Of a DNA stretch of 64,000 nt, positions 1-11,100 are shown one piece after another; the stretch's first letter is position 1, and every line of letters begins with the position of its first letter. Below the pieces are notes generated by a model that saw nothing but the letters and a program-made list of their open reading frames with translations, had not been told where the DNA came from and ran no database searches. A program made the position numbers and the translations under genes. Source of the DNA: Clonostachys chloroleuca (taxonomy: Eukaryota; Ascomycota; Sordariomycetes; Hypocreales; Bionectriaceae); NCBI GenBank assembly GCA_037952775.1, contig JBANAY010000004.1:11160001-11224000 (forward strand). The letters are read 5' to 3'.

Positions 1-15
1 GCGAATTGAAAGCTC

Positions 16-588
16 TCACATGAAGCGGCAACGAGGGTCAGGCTTCGTTGCTACATGGCCATTTCCTCCAGTCAAATTGGTCGCCGCCGGTTCAAACGTG
101 TCGCCGATCCAATCTCTCAAAATATCAATCGAAATTAAGTTTCTCTTAGGGGCAGTGCCATTGTCGTTGATGTCTCGAACGGGAATCTTGAGCATATCTT
201 CATTTTCAAATTGTATGCCCGCACCATCGGCCAACCGACCCTTGTGCACAGCTAGCAGGGATGGTGCATATTTTTGAGCATTCATCAGATTATACGGATA
301 CGATGAAAATTTGCGACACGAATCCGAGAAACTTTCAGGGAGAGACAGAGGCGTGGGCATCTTGCTGGTGATGGTACTGAAGTTAGGTAGAGGCAATGAT
401 GGAGAAAGAAGTGGAGAGAATGAATGAAGGAAAACTTTACGGTGAGAATGCTTTGGAGCTTCTAGTATGGCTGGGCGGATGTGCAGCTGAAGGTACCCTT
501 TTGAGACTACTTCGTACATGATAGCTGAAAACAACATGCAGGTAACTATCAAATACCACAGGGGGGTGAGATGCCGCTGCGTCAGCAT
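16..588 (-). CDS. Hypothetical small protein, left window edge
   Basis: This is an open frame of 190 codons on the minus strand. A hydrophobic segment lies near the N-terminus (about residues 10-25), followed by a Ser/Pro-rich stretch. The second half (from an internal Met near position 360) looks more protein-like, with a mix of charged and hydrophobic residues. I do not recognise the family. A GT donor-like site lies shortly before the stop, so the true gene may splice out of the window to the left and this may be only a first exon. It could also be a chance ORF. Confidence 0.3.
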   Translation of the reverse strand: MLTQRHLTPLWYLIVTCMLFSAIMYEVVSKGYLQLHIRPAILEAPKHSHRKVFLHSFSPLLSPSLPLPNFSTITSKMPTPLSLPESFSDSCRKFSSYPYNLMNAQKYAPSLLAVHKGRLADGAGIQFENEDMLKIPVRDINDNGTAPKRNLISIDILRDWIGDTFEPAATNLTGGNGHVATKPDPRCRFM

Positions 589-817
589 CCCACGTGTCCA
601 TTGGTGAGCTCAGCGCCGGAGCAACTGCCTAGATACTCATTCCGAATCTGAGTATTCACGCCTATCACTTCGTCTTCCATGATCATATTCACTCATATCC
701 CTGAGCATGGCAAGGTCGCGGTGCTCAGCCTAGAGACAAGGCGAGAATCGGCATTAGCGGTAATCATATTACGATTAGGTGGAAACTGCAAGAATAAAAC
801 AAGAAAACAAGAAAGCA

Positions 818-969
818 AGGAAAGAAGGAAAGAAGGAAAGAAGGAAAGAAGGAAAGAAGGAAAGAAGGAAAGAAGGAAAGAAGGAAAGAAGGAAAGAAGG
901 AAAGAAGGAAAGAAGGAAAGAAGGAAAGAAGGAAAGAAGGAAAGAAGGAAAGAAGGAAAGAAGGAAAGA
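818..969. repeat. AAGGAAAG octanucleotide tandem array (polypurine tract)
   Basis: About 19 near-perfect copies of an 8-bp purine-only unit run without interruption. The plus strand is pure purine for roughly 150 bases, which gives open frames on both strands with artificial KERRKEGK-like and SFFPSFLL-like repeats. Such mirror-symmetric polypurine tracts can adopt triplex (H-DNA) structures, and their copy number is expected to be variable. I see no gene in it. Confidence 0.97.
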
Positions 970-1638
970 GATGGAGTAGCACGTACATCTGTCAACGGAC
1001 GAGGAGATTCAAAAATCCAGAAATCTTCTCGCATCTCGATTGTGGCTACGATTTCGGTATGCTCATGTGGAAATATCTTCTTCAGCCACTGGATCAATCT
1101 TTGGCGCGACAGGCGATAGGCTTCAACAGGCACCAACATTCTTGTCTATAGATTTTATTTGGCAGAATGTAAAAGAGAGCAGGCTTCGCCATGGGGCAAC
1201 GTATGAAGTAAGTTGGGAATGAGTGCCAGAATAAATGAGCCCACCACAGTGGAGATCTGTGCAAGTCAGTCCTGAGGGAATTAATAAGGCATCAAGAGGC
1301 ACGTGACCCTTGGCCCAATTGAAGCGGGGTTCATGTTTGTTCAGGGCAGAATCAGGGAGCTGGAGAGCTGAAAGACATCATCCATGGCAGCGTAATTGGC
1401 GGAAGGATAATTCACGTTGCATTGCAATACCTTCTCACTCCTCACTTTTCACTCCTCACCTCCCTTTATCAGCGTTATTGACTACTTTCAAACCTTTCTC
1501 ATGTCTAGTCGTCAGAGCCTGCACTGATGGACCATGCCTGAGCTAAATACGTGTACTCGCATAATAGCGAACGCATCTCATAGTCGACGCACGTCATCTG
1601 CCTTGCATTTCATTGATTCGAGCTTTCTAGGGCATTCC
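970..1638. other. Intergenic region upstream of the kinase gene
   Basis: No convincing coding region is seen. Short open frames here lack composition or motifs that suggest protein. The last part, rich in CT (positions about 1430-1500), resembles a fungal pyrimidine-rich promoter stretch upstream of the kinase gene. Confidence 0.5.
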
Positions 1639-1686
1639 ATGGAAAAGTACTTGGCAATCATACAACGCCCAAATGGAAAGTCCTGA
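1639..1686 (+). promoter_or_regulatory. Upstream ORF overlapping the kinase start
   Basis: A 15-codon ORF begins at an ATG 34 bases before the chosen kinase start and ends just after it, in another frame. If it lies in the mRNA leader it would compete with, or dampen, initiation at 1673. Whether it is in the transcript is unknown. Confidence 0.35.
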
Positions 1687-3394
1687 AAGGAGCTTATTGC
1701 GGGTACAGCAACTTGTTCGACAATGTACCCGGATAACGCATGATGGCAGGCCATTCGTGCTGCGCTTCTCTGTAGCCAAACTGCTACAGGAGTCTACCAT
1801 ATTGACTGGCCGTAGCGACTTGGAGAGTTTATGGATACAGCTACTGCCCAACACCCAAATAAATCCCTTGACAAGGTTCGATTTGACTTGGGTGCTGTGT
1901 ATTCTGATTCAGCTGAATATCTATACATCCATTCAAAATTTCGTTTTAGGGGGGATATCTGACCAGGACCTGCCAATCACCAGGGATCAATTTGAAAACC
2001 TCCTCAAAACTGTGCCTCCCAAAGTCTGGGAAGATTATTCTTCTGAGCAGGCCCGGTGGTTTCCGATACAGATCGACAACCAAATGGCAATATCATCGCT
2101 CTCTGATGATGAAATATTCCCAGCTGTTAGTATGCAGCCTATCAAGGGTCATTCAAAGACCCCGTGCCACTCAGATGAGAGCAAGCCAACAGTATGGAGA
2201 GCCGAAATTCCGGTGCAGCTGGTCAGTAGAGACCTAGTCAATCATGCAACTTGGAGTTACGCATTGACCCCTGCCTGGTTACTTGGTATAATTAACCCAA
2301 CAAGCAAAAGCTCCAATGACCAGATCTTTGAATGTGCCATAAAAACATTTCCCCGAGACTTGGAGAGTGATTTTCGAAAAGAACTACGAAATCTTCAGTT
2401 ATTGGATAATCCCCTTGGATTTGTACAATGGTTTGGTTGGTATGAGACACTCGGAACGCTGCAGTCCCAAACTTTCAATCTCCTCTTTGAGCTAGGGAGC
2501 ATGGATTTATCCAAACTTTTACAATACGATATTCAATTTACGTCTTCTACCGGATTGAAAAGCTTCTGGGAGTCTTTCGCTTCTCTCCCGGGAGCATTGT
2601 CACGAATGCACCAAATTGGCAGAGAGAAAATCTCCTATCAAGGGTGAGCATCAATGCGTACATACACCTTCCTCATCTGGATTTTGCTAATCAGTTCCCC
2701 ATCTAGCTGGCATGGTGACTTGAAGCCGCAGAATATCATATTGGTCGGCGGGCAGTTTCAAATCACTGATGTTGGAGAGTCGGTGGTTTTACCATTACCT
2801 GATCCTAGGACTTGCAATAAGAACATAGCCTTTAGCGCAACCGTGACATATGGTAAGTACCACTCCTAAGTTTCTGGTTTGCACATTTATTTTTGTCATT
2901 GGCCAAGTCAAGACTCAACCTTGAATACGCGAGCTTTCACATATGAGTCCGTTTCTCTCTTGCCCACGTTTCATCACTAACCGTTACCTAAAGCTGCACC
3001 TGAATCAAAAAATTTGATAGGCCCTTCTAAACCGATTAGCCAAAAAGCCGATACTTGGTCATTGGGATGCATCTTCTCTTTAGTAGCATCATTTATAGTT
3101 TTCGGACACCAAGGTGTGAATGATTTCACCCAAAAACGTGCCCAGGGCGTTAGGAAACGCCTCGGGTTTGCCGCAGACATCTTCTATAATGAGTTGGAGC
3201 CATCGCCCGAGGTTACAGAATGGCATGAGCGTTTGAGACAAAACATATTGCCCGGAGATGCATGGACAGGTCCCATGTTGGATCTCGTTGACAATCATAT
3301 GCTTGTCGCGGTTAAGCATCGCTTTTCAGCGGCCGAGGTAGATGGGCGGATGAGGGAAATACTGTTTACTAGCGGAACAAATTCAAAGGAGTGA
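1673..3394 (+). CDS. Protein kinase domain protein, about 505 aa
   Basis: Three exons are predicted: 1673-2643, 2707-2852 and 2994-3394. Both introns are GT-AG and all phases agree, giving 1518 nt. The first about 200 residues form a domain I do not recognise. The kinase lobe follows: an AIK lysine (about residue 224) after FEC, a helix-C-like glutamate in FRKEL, the catalytic HGDLKPQN loop (about residue 326), TDVGES in place of a DFG motif, an APE motif at the start of exon 3 and a DTWSLGC helix-F motif. The catalytic Asp, Asn and metal-binding Asp are present, so activity is plausible despite DVG for DFG. A clear glycine-rich loop was not seen. The role is unknown; such kinases are common in filamentous fungi. 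Confidence 0.8.
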
Positions 3395-4151
3395 ACAGAT
3401 AATTGCAGATTTGAAACAAAACTACTGGTGCTGGGTTACGACTCGTTGTGGATTCTAGGTTCGTGCCGCTCAGCAAACTGGGGAGAGTTGACTAGGCCGG
3501 GCTAGCTTAATCACATGCCTTTGCTTTCTCTCGTTCTGGGGCGTTAAGTCGACATAGGTTTGCACCATTGCACACTCAATAAAGTCTTGAGAACCCACAG
3601 ATCGGTCCAGAAGGAACTATGGACACAGCCATAACTGCCTGTCGCCTTTCTATGACAATGCAATGGCAATCAATGGGTTCTAGCGATTTGATTTGTGTGA
3701 TGTATTTGGTCTTTGTCACGGGTTCTGAAACGGCGTTTAGGACTGTTCCTGCGACATTTCTAAGGGGAATATGGTGTGGTCATCACTCAAAGGGTTCAAT
3801 TTAAGACGCAAGTATTGTAAAGATATCGCCTCGGCCAACTTTTTTGGAAGAATTCCCCATCATTTGACCAATTCTCATGAAGGATGGGCTACTATATTAT
3901 AAATCTCGACTGATCGCTCGCCCCCGTTTGCACCCGTATATTAAGCTTAAGTTTGTCCCCTAGCTATGAGGGATACGATTTAGGATTTAAGACGACGAAC
4001 TGTTACCTTCTCACAGTTGTCTCCAACGCCCACTGTCGATAAAGCAACATGTTGTTCGAAATGATTTACTAGGAAATATCCTGATAGCATACCTTATGTC
4101 TGGAATTTCATCTAAAATATGTGCCTGTATATCTCTCATTATAGATAGGCG
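3395..4151. other. Intergenic stretch
   Basis: This lies between the 3' end of the kinase gene and the 3' end of the dioxygenase gene (convergent). It is AT-rich with short uninformative open frames. I see no gene or repeat. Confidence 0.5.
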
Positions 4152-5813
4152 TCAATTAAGCGTTCCGATTTTATTCTGCAGCACACGGAGCTTGCTAAAG
4201 TACGCGTCTTTATCCACATACGTGCCTCTCAACCATCGTGGCTTGCCAACGTCGGCCATGTCAAATGATCTCCGTGAATGGAGTGTCCTTGTGTTATCAA
4301 ACAAAACGCCCTCTCCCGGTTTCATCTTCCTCTCGAATAAATACTCCGGCCTCTGCAGCAATGCGTTGAACTTTACGGCTGCCTGATGCCACTTGTCCAC
4401 TTTGCTATTCATCACCGAGATGAGGAACTCGGTTGAAGGCTCTGGATGAGTGGAGGAATCATGCAGAGAAAAGGGTGCGAGGAATGGAGGCCCCCAGTTG
4501 ATCTTGTCCATGCAGTCTACAAGTGAGGCCTCAGTCCACTCAAATCCCCCGTCTCGGCCGCGGAGTGCACGCATGCCTTCCACATAGTCTTGGATGTGAG
4601 TGTAAACGGTCTCGCCAATGCGGAGCTCCTTCAGATCAATAACAGGCTTGGTAGAGAATCGGGATGATTGTAATGGTAGTTGACGGGAACCGTCGCAAGA
4701 ATGTCAAACGCCTCAATATCCGTGTGAAACAGGTCGACGGCAGCTTTGTAGGCATCTGCAAACACACTAGCGCCTCCAGAGGATGCAGACTGGATGCAGT
4801 GAAGAAGTTGGATATGAGGTGGTTGTTGGAAGTAGAGCAAGTCCGTGTGGAAACCCAAATCATGCGAGGTATATGCAGCGTTGATGGCAGCCGGGACAGT
4901 TCGGACTATCATTATTCTAGTTAGCCAAGATCATAACAGGAAACGGATAACCATACCATCCCATGCGTAACCGTAGAATGTGTCTTTAATTGGACCAATT
5001 CGTGTTGCGATAGTAGCCAAAGACTCTTCCACGCCTGGAATACCAGTCACGAAAGCAACTCCATGGGTTCGAAGCTGACAGATGACTTGATGCAATATGT
5101 GGTCATCTTTCATGTATTCTTGATAGTCGTAGTCAGGAAGATTGAGTGGTTCTTGAGTCCACAAGTCTTGAGACCGGACAGGCTCCTTGAGAGAGCCGGT
5201 ATGGCAACCGGACGAGCTGATGTTCCTTAATGTGGTCAAACTTAACTTTGTAGTATGATCCGCGGGATAACCCGGCGCATCGTTCTCCCAAGTAATAGAA
5301 AAAGCGTCAGAGGCGGCGTCATAGTTCACAGTTCGGCTTTTAATATCTGCCGGTATGTCGGCGACAGAGAATAGCCTCTGGTTGGTCGACTCATGGACAC
5401 AAGCCGAGCAAGAGCAGGAGTCACGCAGCAAAACGCTTGAAAAATTGACTGTCTGGTCATCTATTAAGATAGGAGTATTGGAATAGTGTCCATTAGTGGC
5501 GTCTTTCCTCTTAGAAGAGGCACTTTGGTGTGGAAGCATTGGCTTAGGGGCCGAGGAGTATGGACGGTGCGTTGGGCGAAGGTGATAAGTTATCGTCGGC
5601 GCCATCTGCTAGATGGTGAGTCAGATGGAATTTCATGATGTCATGAATATGAGGAAATTTACATACCCGAAAGATTGTGTCTCCCTTTCGTTTGATACTC
5701 AGACTCTCTCGGGGGGATTGGTGAATCGTTGAAAGTGATCGTCTGACATAAAAGGATACATTACGGCATGGATATGCCGCTTCCTTCACCGCGAGCTTTC
5801 GAATAGCTTGCAT
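4152..5813 (-). pseudogene. Gamma-butyrobetaine dioxygenase-like gene with a one-base frame break
   Basis: Fe(II)/2-oxoglutarate oxygenase of the gamma-butyrobetaine/trimethyllysine hydroxylase family, the last step of carnitine synthesis. Exons run 5813-5667 (basic, mitochondrial-type leader), 5605-4957 and 4905-4152. The N-terminal domain carries a Cys cluster (SCSCSAC). The catalytic domain has YAWDVRTVP across the exon 2/3 junction, the iron-binding HTD (HxD) motif and the distal histidine in RTLHSR. Near 4650-4662 the frame changes abruptly from ...YNHPDS to ...STKPVIDLKEL with no room for an intron. Summed exon length is 1550 nt, one short of 517 codons, so a single base is missing. Either the gene is inactive or the sequence has an error here; everything else looks functional. 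Confidence 0.85.
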
Positions 5814-6630
5814 TGTGTTCGCTTGGAAAAGCTTTGCTTAAAACTGAAGTGAGGTAAGTGATCCCCCGAGGTATTCAGGCATCAGATGGGCTAATAAATA
5901 CTATTCTCAGTGCAAGGTCAACACAAGTCTCGCAAACCTATCAAATGAAATTTGGTCTAACTAGTTACGAGAAATTAATACGAAGATCAGGCTAGAGCGG
6001 AGCCCCCTCTTCGGCATCTCTTGTAGTGCGCTCCAGAATGGACCACTTCATGAAAATCTAGGTATGAAAAAGATACCGTTGCCATCAAAGTCCCGAGGCA
6101 CGGGAACCCTGAACCAATAGGGAGCCAGATTATGCGAGATGCAAGGCGGTTTCCTAGTGTACTTCTATTTAGCTCTACTTCTTTATCCAAACACAGAACT
6201 TGAAGTGACACCTCCAATGATATCGTATTTTATTTCCCAATCCCCGTGGTGGAGTTGATCGACACAGTCTCGGTTGTGAGGCAGCTGAGCCACATCTGGC
6301 GAAATAATACGACGTGCATACGTAGCAGATATGACTCGGTGTACAACTATTGGTGTTCATGTGGAAAACGCTGTCACAGATCTGATGAGGCAAACATATT
6401 CGTATTAAAGTGCCTTCAAGAGTTAGGTTAAGTCGGGGTGAAATGGTTGTTCAATAGAACAGCCTCCAAGATAGTCAGATCCAAGGCGCATGTATTATAA
6501 TTTATAAATCAAGCGAGAACCTGCTCCCGATCCTTCAATCTCACCTTCATCATTATAACATTTCACTCTAAATGAATTGATCTCTCATAAACTCCCAGGA
6601 ACAACACAAGGATATAAACCGATCGCAGCT
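5814..6630. other. Divergent promoter region between dioxygenase and aldolase-like genes
   Basis: Shared upstream region of two divergently oriented genes. No coding frame is supported. A TATA-like stretch (TTTATAAAT, about 6500-6508) lies roughly 125 bases before the aldolase-like start. Confidence 0.5.
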
Positions 6631-7716
6631 ATGGCACCGAGCGCAGACCCTGTTGTGACCCAAGAGACCAAGAAGACGCCGCTACAGCTCATTTCCCAAG
6701 GAGCATGCCTTCCTGGTATTCCAAAACATCCCACGTTTGTAGCACAGAGGCAATGGATGCTAGAAAAAATGGCTCTAGCATTCCGTGTATTTGCCCGCAA
6801 GGGATACACAGACGGGATGGCTGGCCATATTTCTATCCGAGACCCAGAAAACCCACATACGTTCTGGACACTGAGCTTGCAAATTCATCTCAGTTATTTT
6901 CCCTAGGGCTAACCTGCGTCATAGAACCCACTGGCAGTCCATTTTGGCATGCTGAAGGCAAGCGACATGATTCTCGTTGACTATGAGGGCATGCCAATCG
7001 GCGGTAATTCTACTCCTCGTCTTTATATCGCAGTCGATTGATGCTGAATCGCGCTACAGGAAATATGAGCCGGCCAGCAAACGCCGCAGGTTTTCTGATC
7101 CATAGTGCCGTTCACCAGGCTCGCCCTGACGTCATTGCCGCTTGCCACACTCACAGTGCTCATGGCATGGCATGGAGTGCGTTTGGCCGGCCTCTGGAGA
7201 TGGTGACACAGGATATTGCGTATCTATACGGTGACGCCCAAGCGGTATACAAGGTCAGTTTAATCAATATGCTATAATCTTACTTGTACAAATAAGATTC
7301 TGAGTCTCTCTAGGATTTTGGAGGCGTTGTACTTACCCAGGAAGAAGGTGACAAGATTGGAGCTGCATTAGGTACGCATAAGAAATATCCAACGAACTTC
7401 CAACACGCAATCTGACTCACTCTGTGGTTCTATAGGTCCCAAGGGAAAGGGTATGATCCTACAGAATCACGGTCTACTGACAGTTGGCTCCACGGTCGAC
7501 GAGGCATGCTTCTTAATGACTCTGATGGAGCTTGGCTGCCAATGTCAGCTCCTCGCAGAGGCCGCGGCAGCGAATGGAATACCAAAGGTATACATCCCGG
7601 ATGAAAGTGCGAGATACACTTTTGAAAATTCCAGCGACCCGGAGACTCTGTACTGGTAAGGGCAACCTGATCTAGAGTATGAGGCGTATATGTATAAAGG
7701 GGAGCATCAAGCTTGA
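6631..7716 (+). pseudogene. Class II aldolase/adducin-domain gene with lost splice donor and premature stop
   Basis: The encoded fold is the class II aldolase/adducin domain (fuculose-phosphate-aldolase-like). Diagnostic pieces are GHISIRDPENPHTFWT, NPLAVHFG, a HTHSAHG metal-site motif and NHGLLTVG. Predicted exons are 6631-6870, 6925-7003, 7060-7253, 7314-7371 and 7436 onward; phases agree throughout. Two defects are visible. The donor of intron 1 reads CTGAGC at 6871 where GTGAGC would be expected, while its branch site and acceptor are intact. The frame also ends at TAA 7657-7659, but conserved-looking sequence (QPDLEYEAYM) continues in the same frame to TGA at 7714-7716. The first defect should force retention of a stop-containing intron. 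Real decay or a divergent allele is likely. Confidence 0.85.
6871..6924 (+). other. Intron with non-consensus CT donor
   Basis: This 54-nt segment has a perfect GCTAAC branch site and an ATAG acceptor, and its removal joins FWT to NPLAVHFG in frame. Its first two bases are CT rather than GT, one substitution away from the strong GTGAGC donor. Confidence 0.7.
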
Positions 7717-8160
7717 AATCACCACCGTGAAGCCTATTTCTGCGCGAGGTACCGACAGTATTTAGATAGCTACCCTGTATTTTACACGCGGTTATGTGGA
7801 CACCTTATATGATGAGACTCAAAGTTTCAACGCATTCTTCATACGGGTGAGAGTGAGAGTACAGTGTAAAACAGCAATGGAAGATAGCCGACCCGACATC
7901 TCAACGTCATGAATAGTCTAAGGCAAATGCAGGGCGTTACTATCTAACGCCACAGCTCTGTAAATTGAAAACTCTAACAAACTTCATATCCATAACCCGC
8001 TTACGCCGGCGATGAGCCACTCGTCAGGTCCCTATTTATCCTAACCTCTTTCATGTACGTAGCTGTCACACACAGCCTCCTAAGCAATAATAAGCAGGGT
8101 AGCCAGTGGTAGTACTCTGTACACGCAGAGGAAATGAGGTGGAAGGGGGCTGAATAGAAG
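7717..8160. other. Intergenic stretch
   Basis: No gene or repeat is evident between the aldolase-like gene and the NLR-type gene. Confidence 0.5.
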
Positions 8161-11100
8161 ATGGCGGTGCTAACAGCCAATCAGAAGTGGGCACGGTGGA
8201 GCATAACAACTCATCCTCAAAACACCTCGTTTGCTTACCTTAATCTAAACCAGCCACCTCTGGCTCATCCTTGTCCGTTCAATTGCCTCGCGGGGAGAGT
8301 GGTTCGCGAAACACGGCTTTGGAACGGCAACCGGTCTGTTGTCTGTCGTCCCCGATCCCGCAAAGCCTATCGCTCAGCGAATATGGGCTGTTCGCAATGG
8401 ACTCGGCAGGTATTTCGGCTGCGCAAGCTCCCAAGCCGGGTTCGAGGGCCGCCAGAGGCTGCCGTGTTGCTTGCAGGGGCGCTAAGCATAGCGCCTGGCA
8501 GCATGGTAGTCTACTCGGTTGCTGAGACCGTAGACCGATGGGAATCCCCGAGGACAAAAGTCGCGACTCTCCAATTCAAGACAGTCCCCAGTTCCCTGAA
8601 GGGAAGCCTTAAGGCCAATGAATGGGAGATTCCGTGCGCAGATGCTCCCGGTGGCGTTCTGATATTGGACATACATTTCGAAGGCATGACGGTTCTGCAT
8701 GATGCGGACTTAGGAACTCACCATACAGAGTACGCTGTGATTATTATTGTTTATTGCATTGCGTCCCTCATGGGAAGATTGGCTGACCACAACTATCCAG
8801 CTTGATTGCTATTTCTGGTCTGGCAAGCCATCTTTTTGGCTCATGGCAACCTCGAGGCCACAACAAGACTTTCATGTGGATCCGGGATGAGCTTCCAAGG
8901 TCTATCCCGGGGGTTCGAACCATTATTTACGGCTATGACTCTCAACTTTTTGGTAGCCAGTCTTTCCAGACCATTAGTGATATTTCCCTCGGACTGTTGC
9001 CTCAGCTTCATGCTGGAGGTTGGAGCTTGACGACCTTGAGGCCAATAATTTTTTCTCGCGCACAGTCTGGGCGGTATTGTTCTTAAAGATGCCATAGTAC
9101 TGATGGCTGATCGCGAAACCTTTTCACCTATTCTTAACAATATCAAAGGTATTGTGATGTTTGGTGTGCCGAATCTGGGAATGCATCAATCACATCTTCA
9201 GGCTATGGTCGAGGGACAGGCAAATGAAACTCTTGTTCAAGATCTATCCCGAGAAAATGGAAGTAGCTATCTCCGGCAACTCAACAAGGCATTCAATGGG
9301 TTATCTTTTTTGAAGACCACATGCACATACTGGGCATATGAGACCAAAGAGACATCAACGGCCGTTGTGAGCTCCAGAGAACAAAAATCATTTCTTCTTA
9401 TTCCGTTGCTAACTCAAATCAGTTGCAAAAAGACGGTTCTTGGTCCAGGAATGGCACTCCAGCAGTATTGGTCAATCCTGACTCGGCAACCTGTCATAAC
9501 AATACCAAGAACAAATTATTCACGATTCCCATTAATAAAGATCATTCCAACATGGTGAAATTTTCCAGGGGGGACAAAGACTTGGGCTCAATATTAAGTT
9601 ATGTTTCGGAAATATCTACCAAGAATCGTTCAAGCGGCTCACCACTTACCCTGGACCTTCCAGGAAGCACGCAAGATAATGCTACGGAAGCAAACACTGG
9701 TCTGGACAGGGCTAATATCTCAACGCAAGACCAAGAGAGACTACAAGATATATATGGAACGTTTTCATCCGTTCAAGGTAATGTTACTTCTAGACACCCT
9801 TATCTAGGTATCATTTCATCTAGCAAGCCGCGGTTTTCATTCTGATTAACTTGAGACGAGACAGCGTTTTACCAGGAGATGTACTCACCAGAACTGGACT
9901 TCCGCGTGAACCAGATCGAGGACCCATTCCAAAACACATTCAATTGGATTTTCGACTTGCCACTGTTCTACAACTGGATCCAAGAAGGATCCGGCTTGTT
10001 CTGGATCAGCGGGAAGCCAGGATCGGGAAAATCAACGTTAATGAAATACATATTTCGAAGTAGGCAGACGTGGGAACTCATGCATGACTGGAGAAGAGCT
10101 TCTAATGCCATCGACGAAGTCGCCACTGGCTTTTTCTTCCATTATCGAGGCACTGCTCTTCAAAGTCTTTTGAAGGTGTTTTGAGAAGCCTCATAATTCA
10201 TATACTGGTTCCGCATTATGAAGAATTTCAAACTCGCTGGGGACCAGCCCGAACCTTTGAGCAAGAATGGTTGGATCTTGTGAGACGGAAGGAGAGTCTT
10301 AAAGAGAGTGAGCGACAGATTCGCAACCAGATCGATTTGCAGCTTCATCAGAGTCTCTTATACGACAACGATTCAGATGACGAGTCTGTTGATAGGTCAG
10401 AGGCAACCACGTCTGGACTTCCAGTGCAAAGCACAACGAGTATTGGTTCTCCAGAAGAATCCTTGGATGCCCTAAGCGAGAAATCTTCGAGTAGCTCTTC
10501 TCGGATAACAATGAATACCCCGAAGCAACCCACCATCGTCCACTATGGCCTTGACCAGCAATTAGTCAGAATTCAAACAATTCTGGAAAGCCTGGAGTCC
10601 GAACTTCTCACTGCCAAAGAAAAACTGCGCTCCCTGATTGAGGACCTCAAAACCTCCAGATCTGCACCTTCAACCTCTTTTTTTCTTGGAGCGATTGAAG
10701 AATTTCACCAATCTGGGGACGGCCTGATGAATAAACTTGAGAGAACACTCCATCACCTGCTGGATCAAGAGATTATCCAGATGGATATAATCATCTTCTT
10801 GGATGCACTCGATGAGTTTGGAGGCCATGCCGACGTGATCTGCCGTTTCCTCAAGGGCCTTACTCAACATATCCCAACAAGTCGTTCTCGGATTAAAGTC
10901 TGCTTCTCTAGCCGCCCTTCAGATATATTCCAGTCACACTTCTCTGGCCTTCCAGGTTTCAAACTACACGAGCAAACGAGGAGTGATATCGAAGAGTATG
11001 CTACGAGTAGGCTAGCGAACTCTCCAGTTGCTAGTCCTTCAATTATCAAACTCATCATATCAAGAGCACAGGGCGTGTTCCTCTGGGTCAGTTTGGCAGT

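Noticed and set aside
679..1139. Overlapping open frames on both strands with KERRKEGK or SFFPSFLL repeats
   Set aside because: They exist only because the octanucleotide array lacks stops; there is no start context, family or splice support.
4630..4700. A 44-nt intron as explanation of the dioxygenase frame change
   Set aside because: It would remove the VNYHYNHPDS segment expected in the family, and no good donor or branch site exists. A missing base is simpler.
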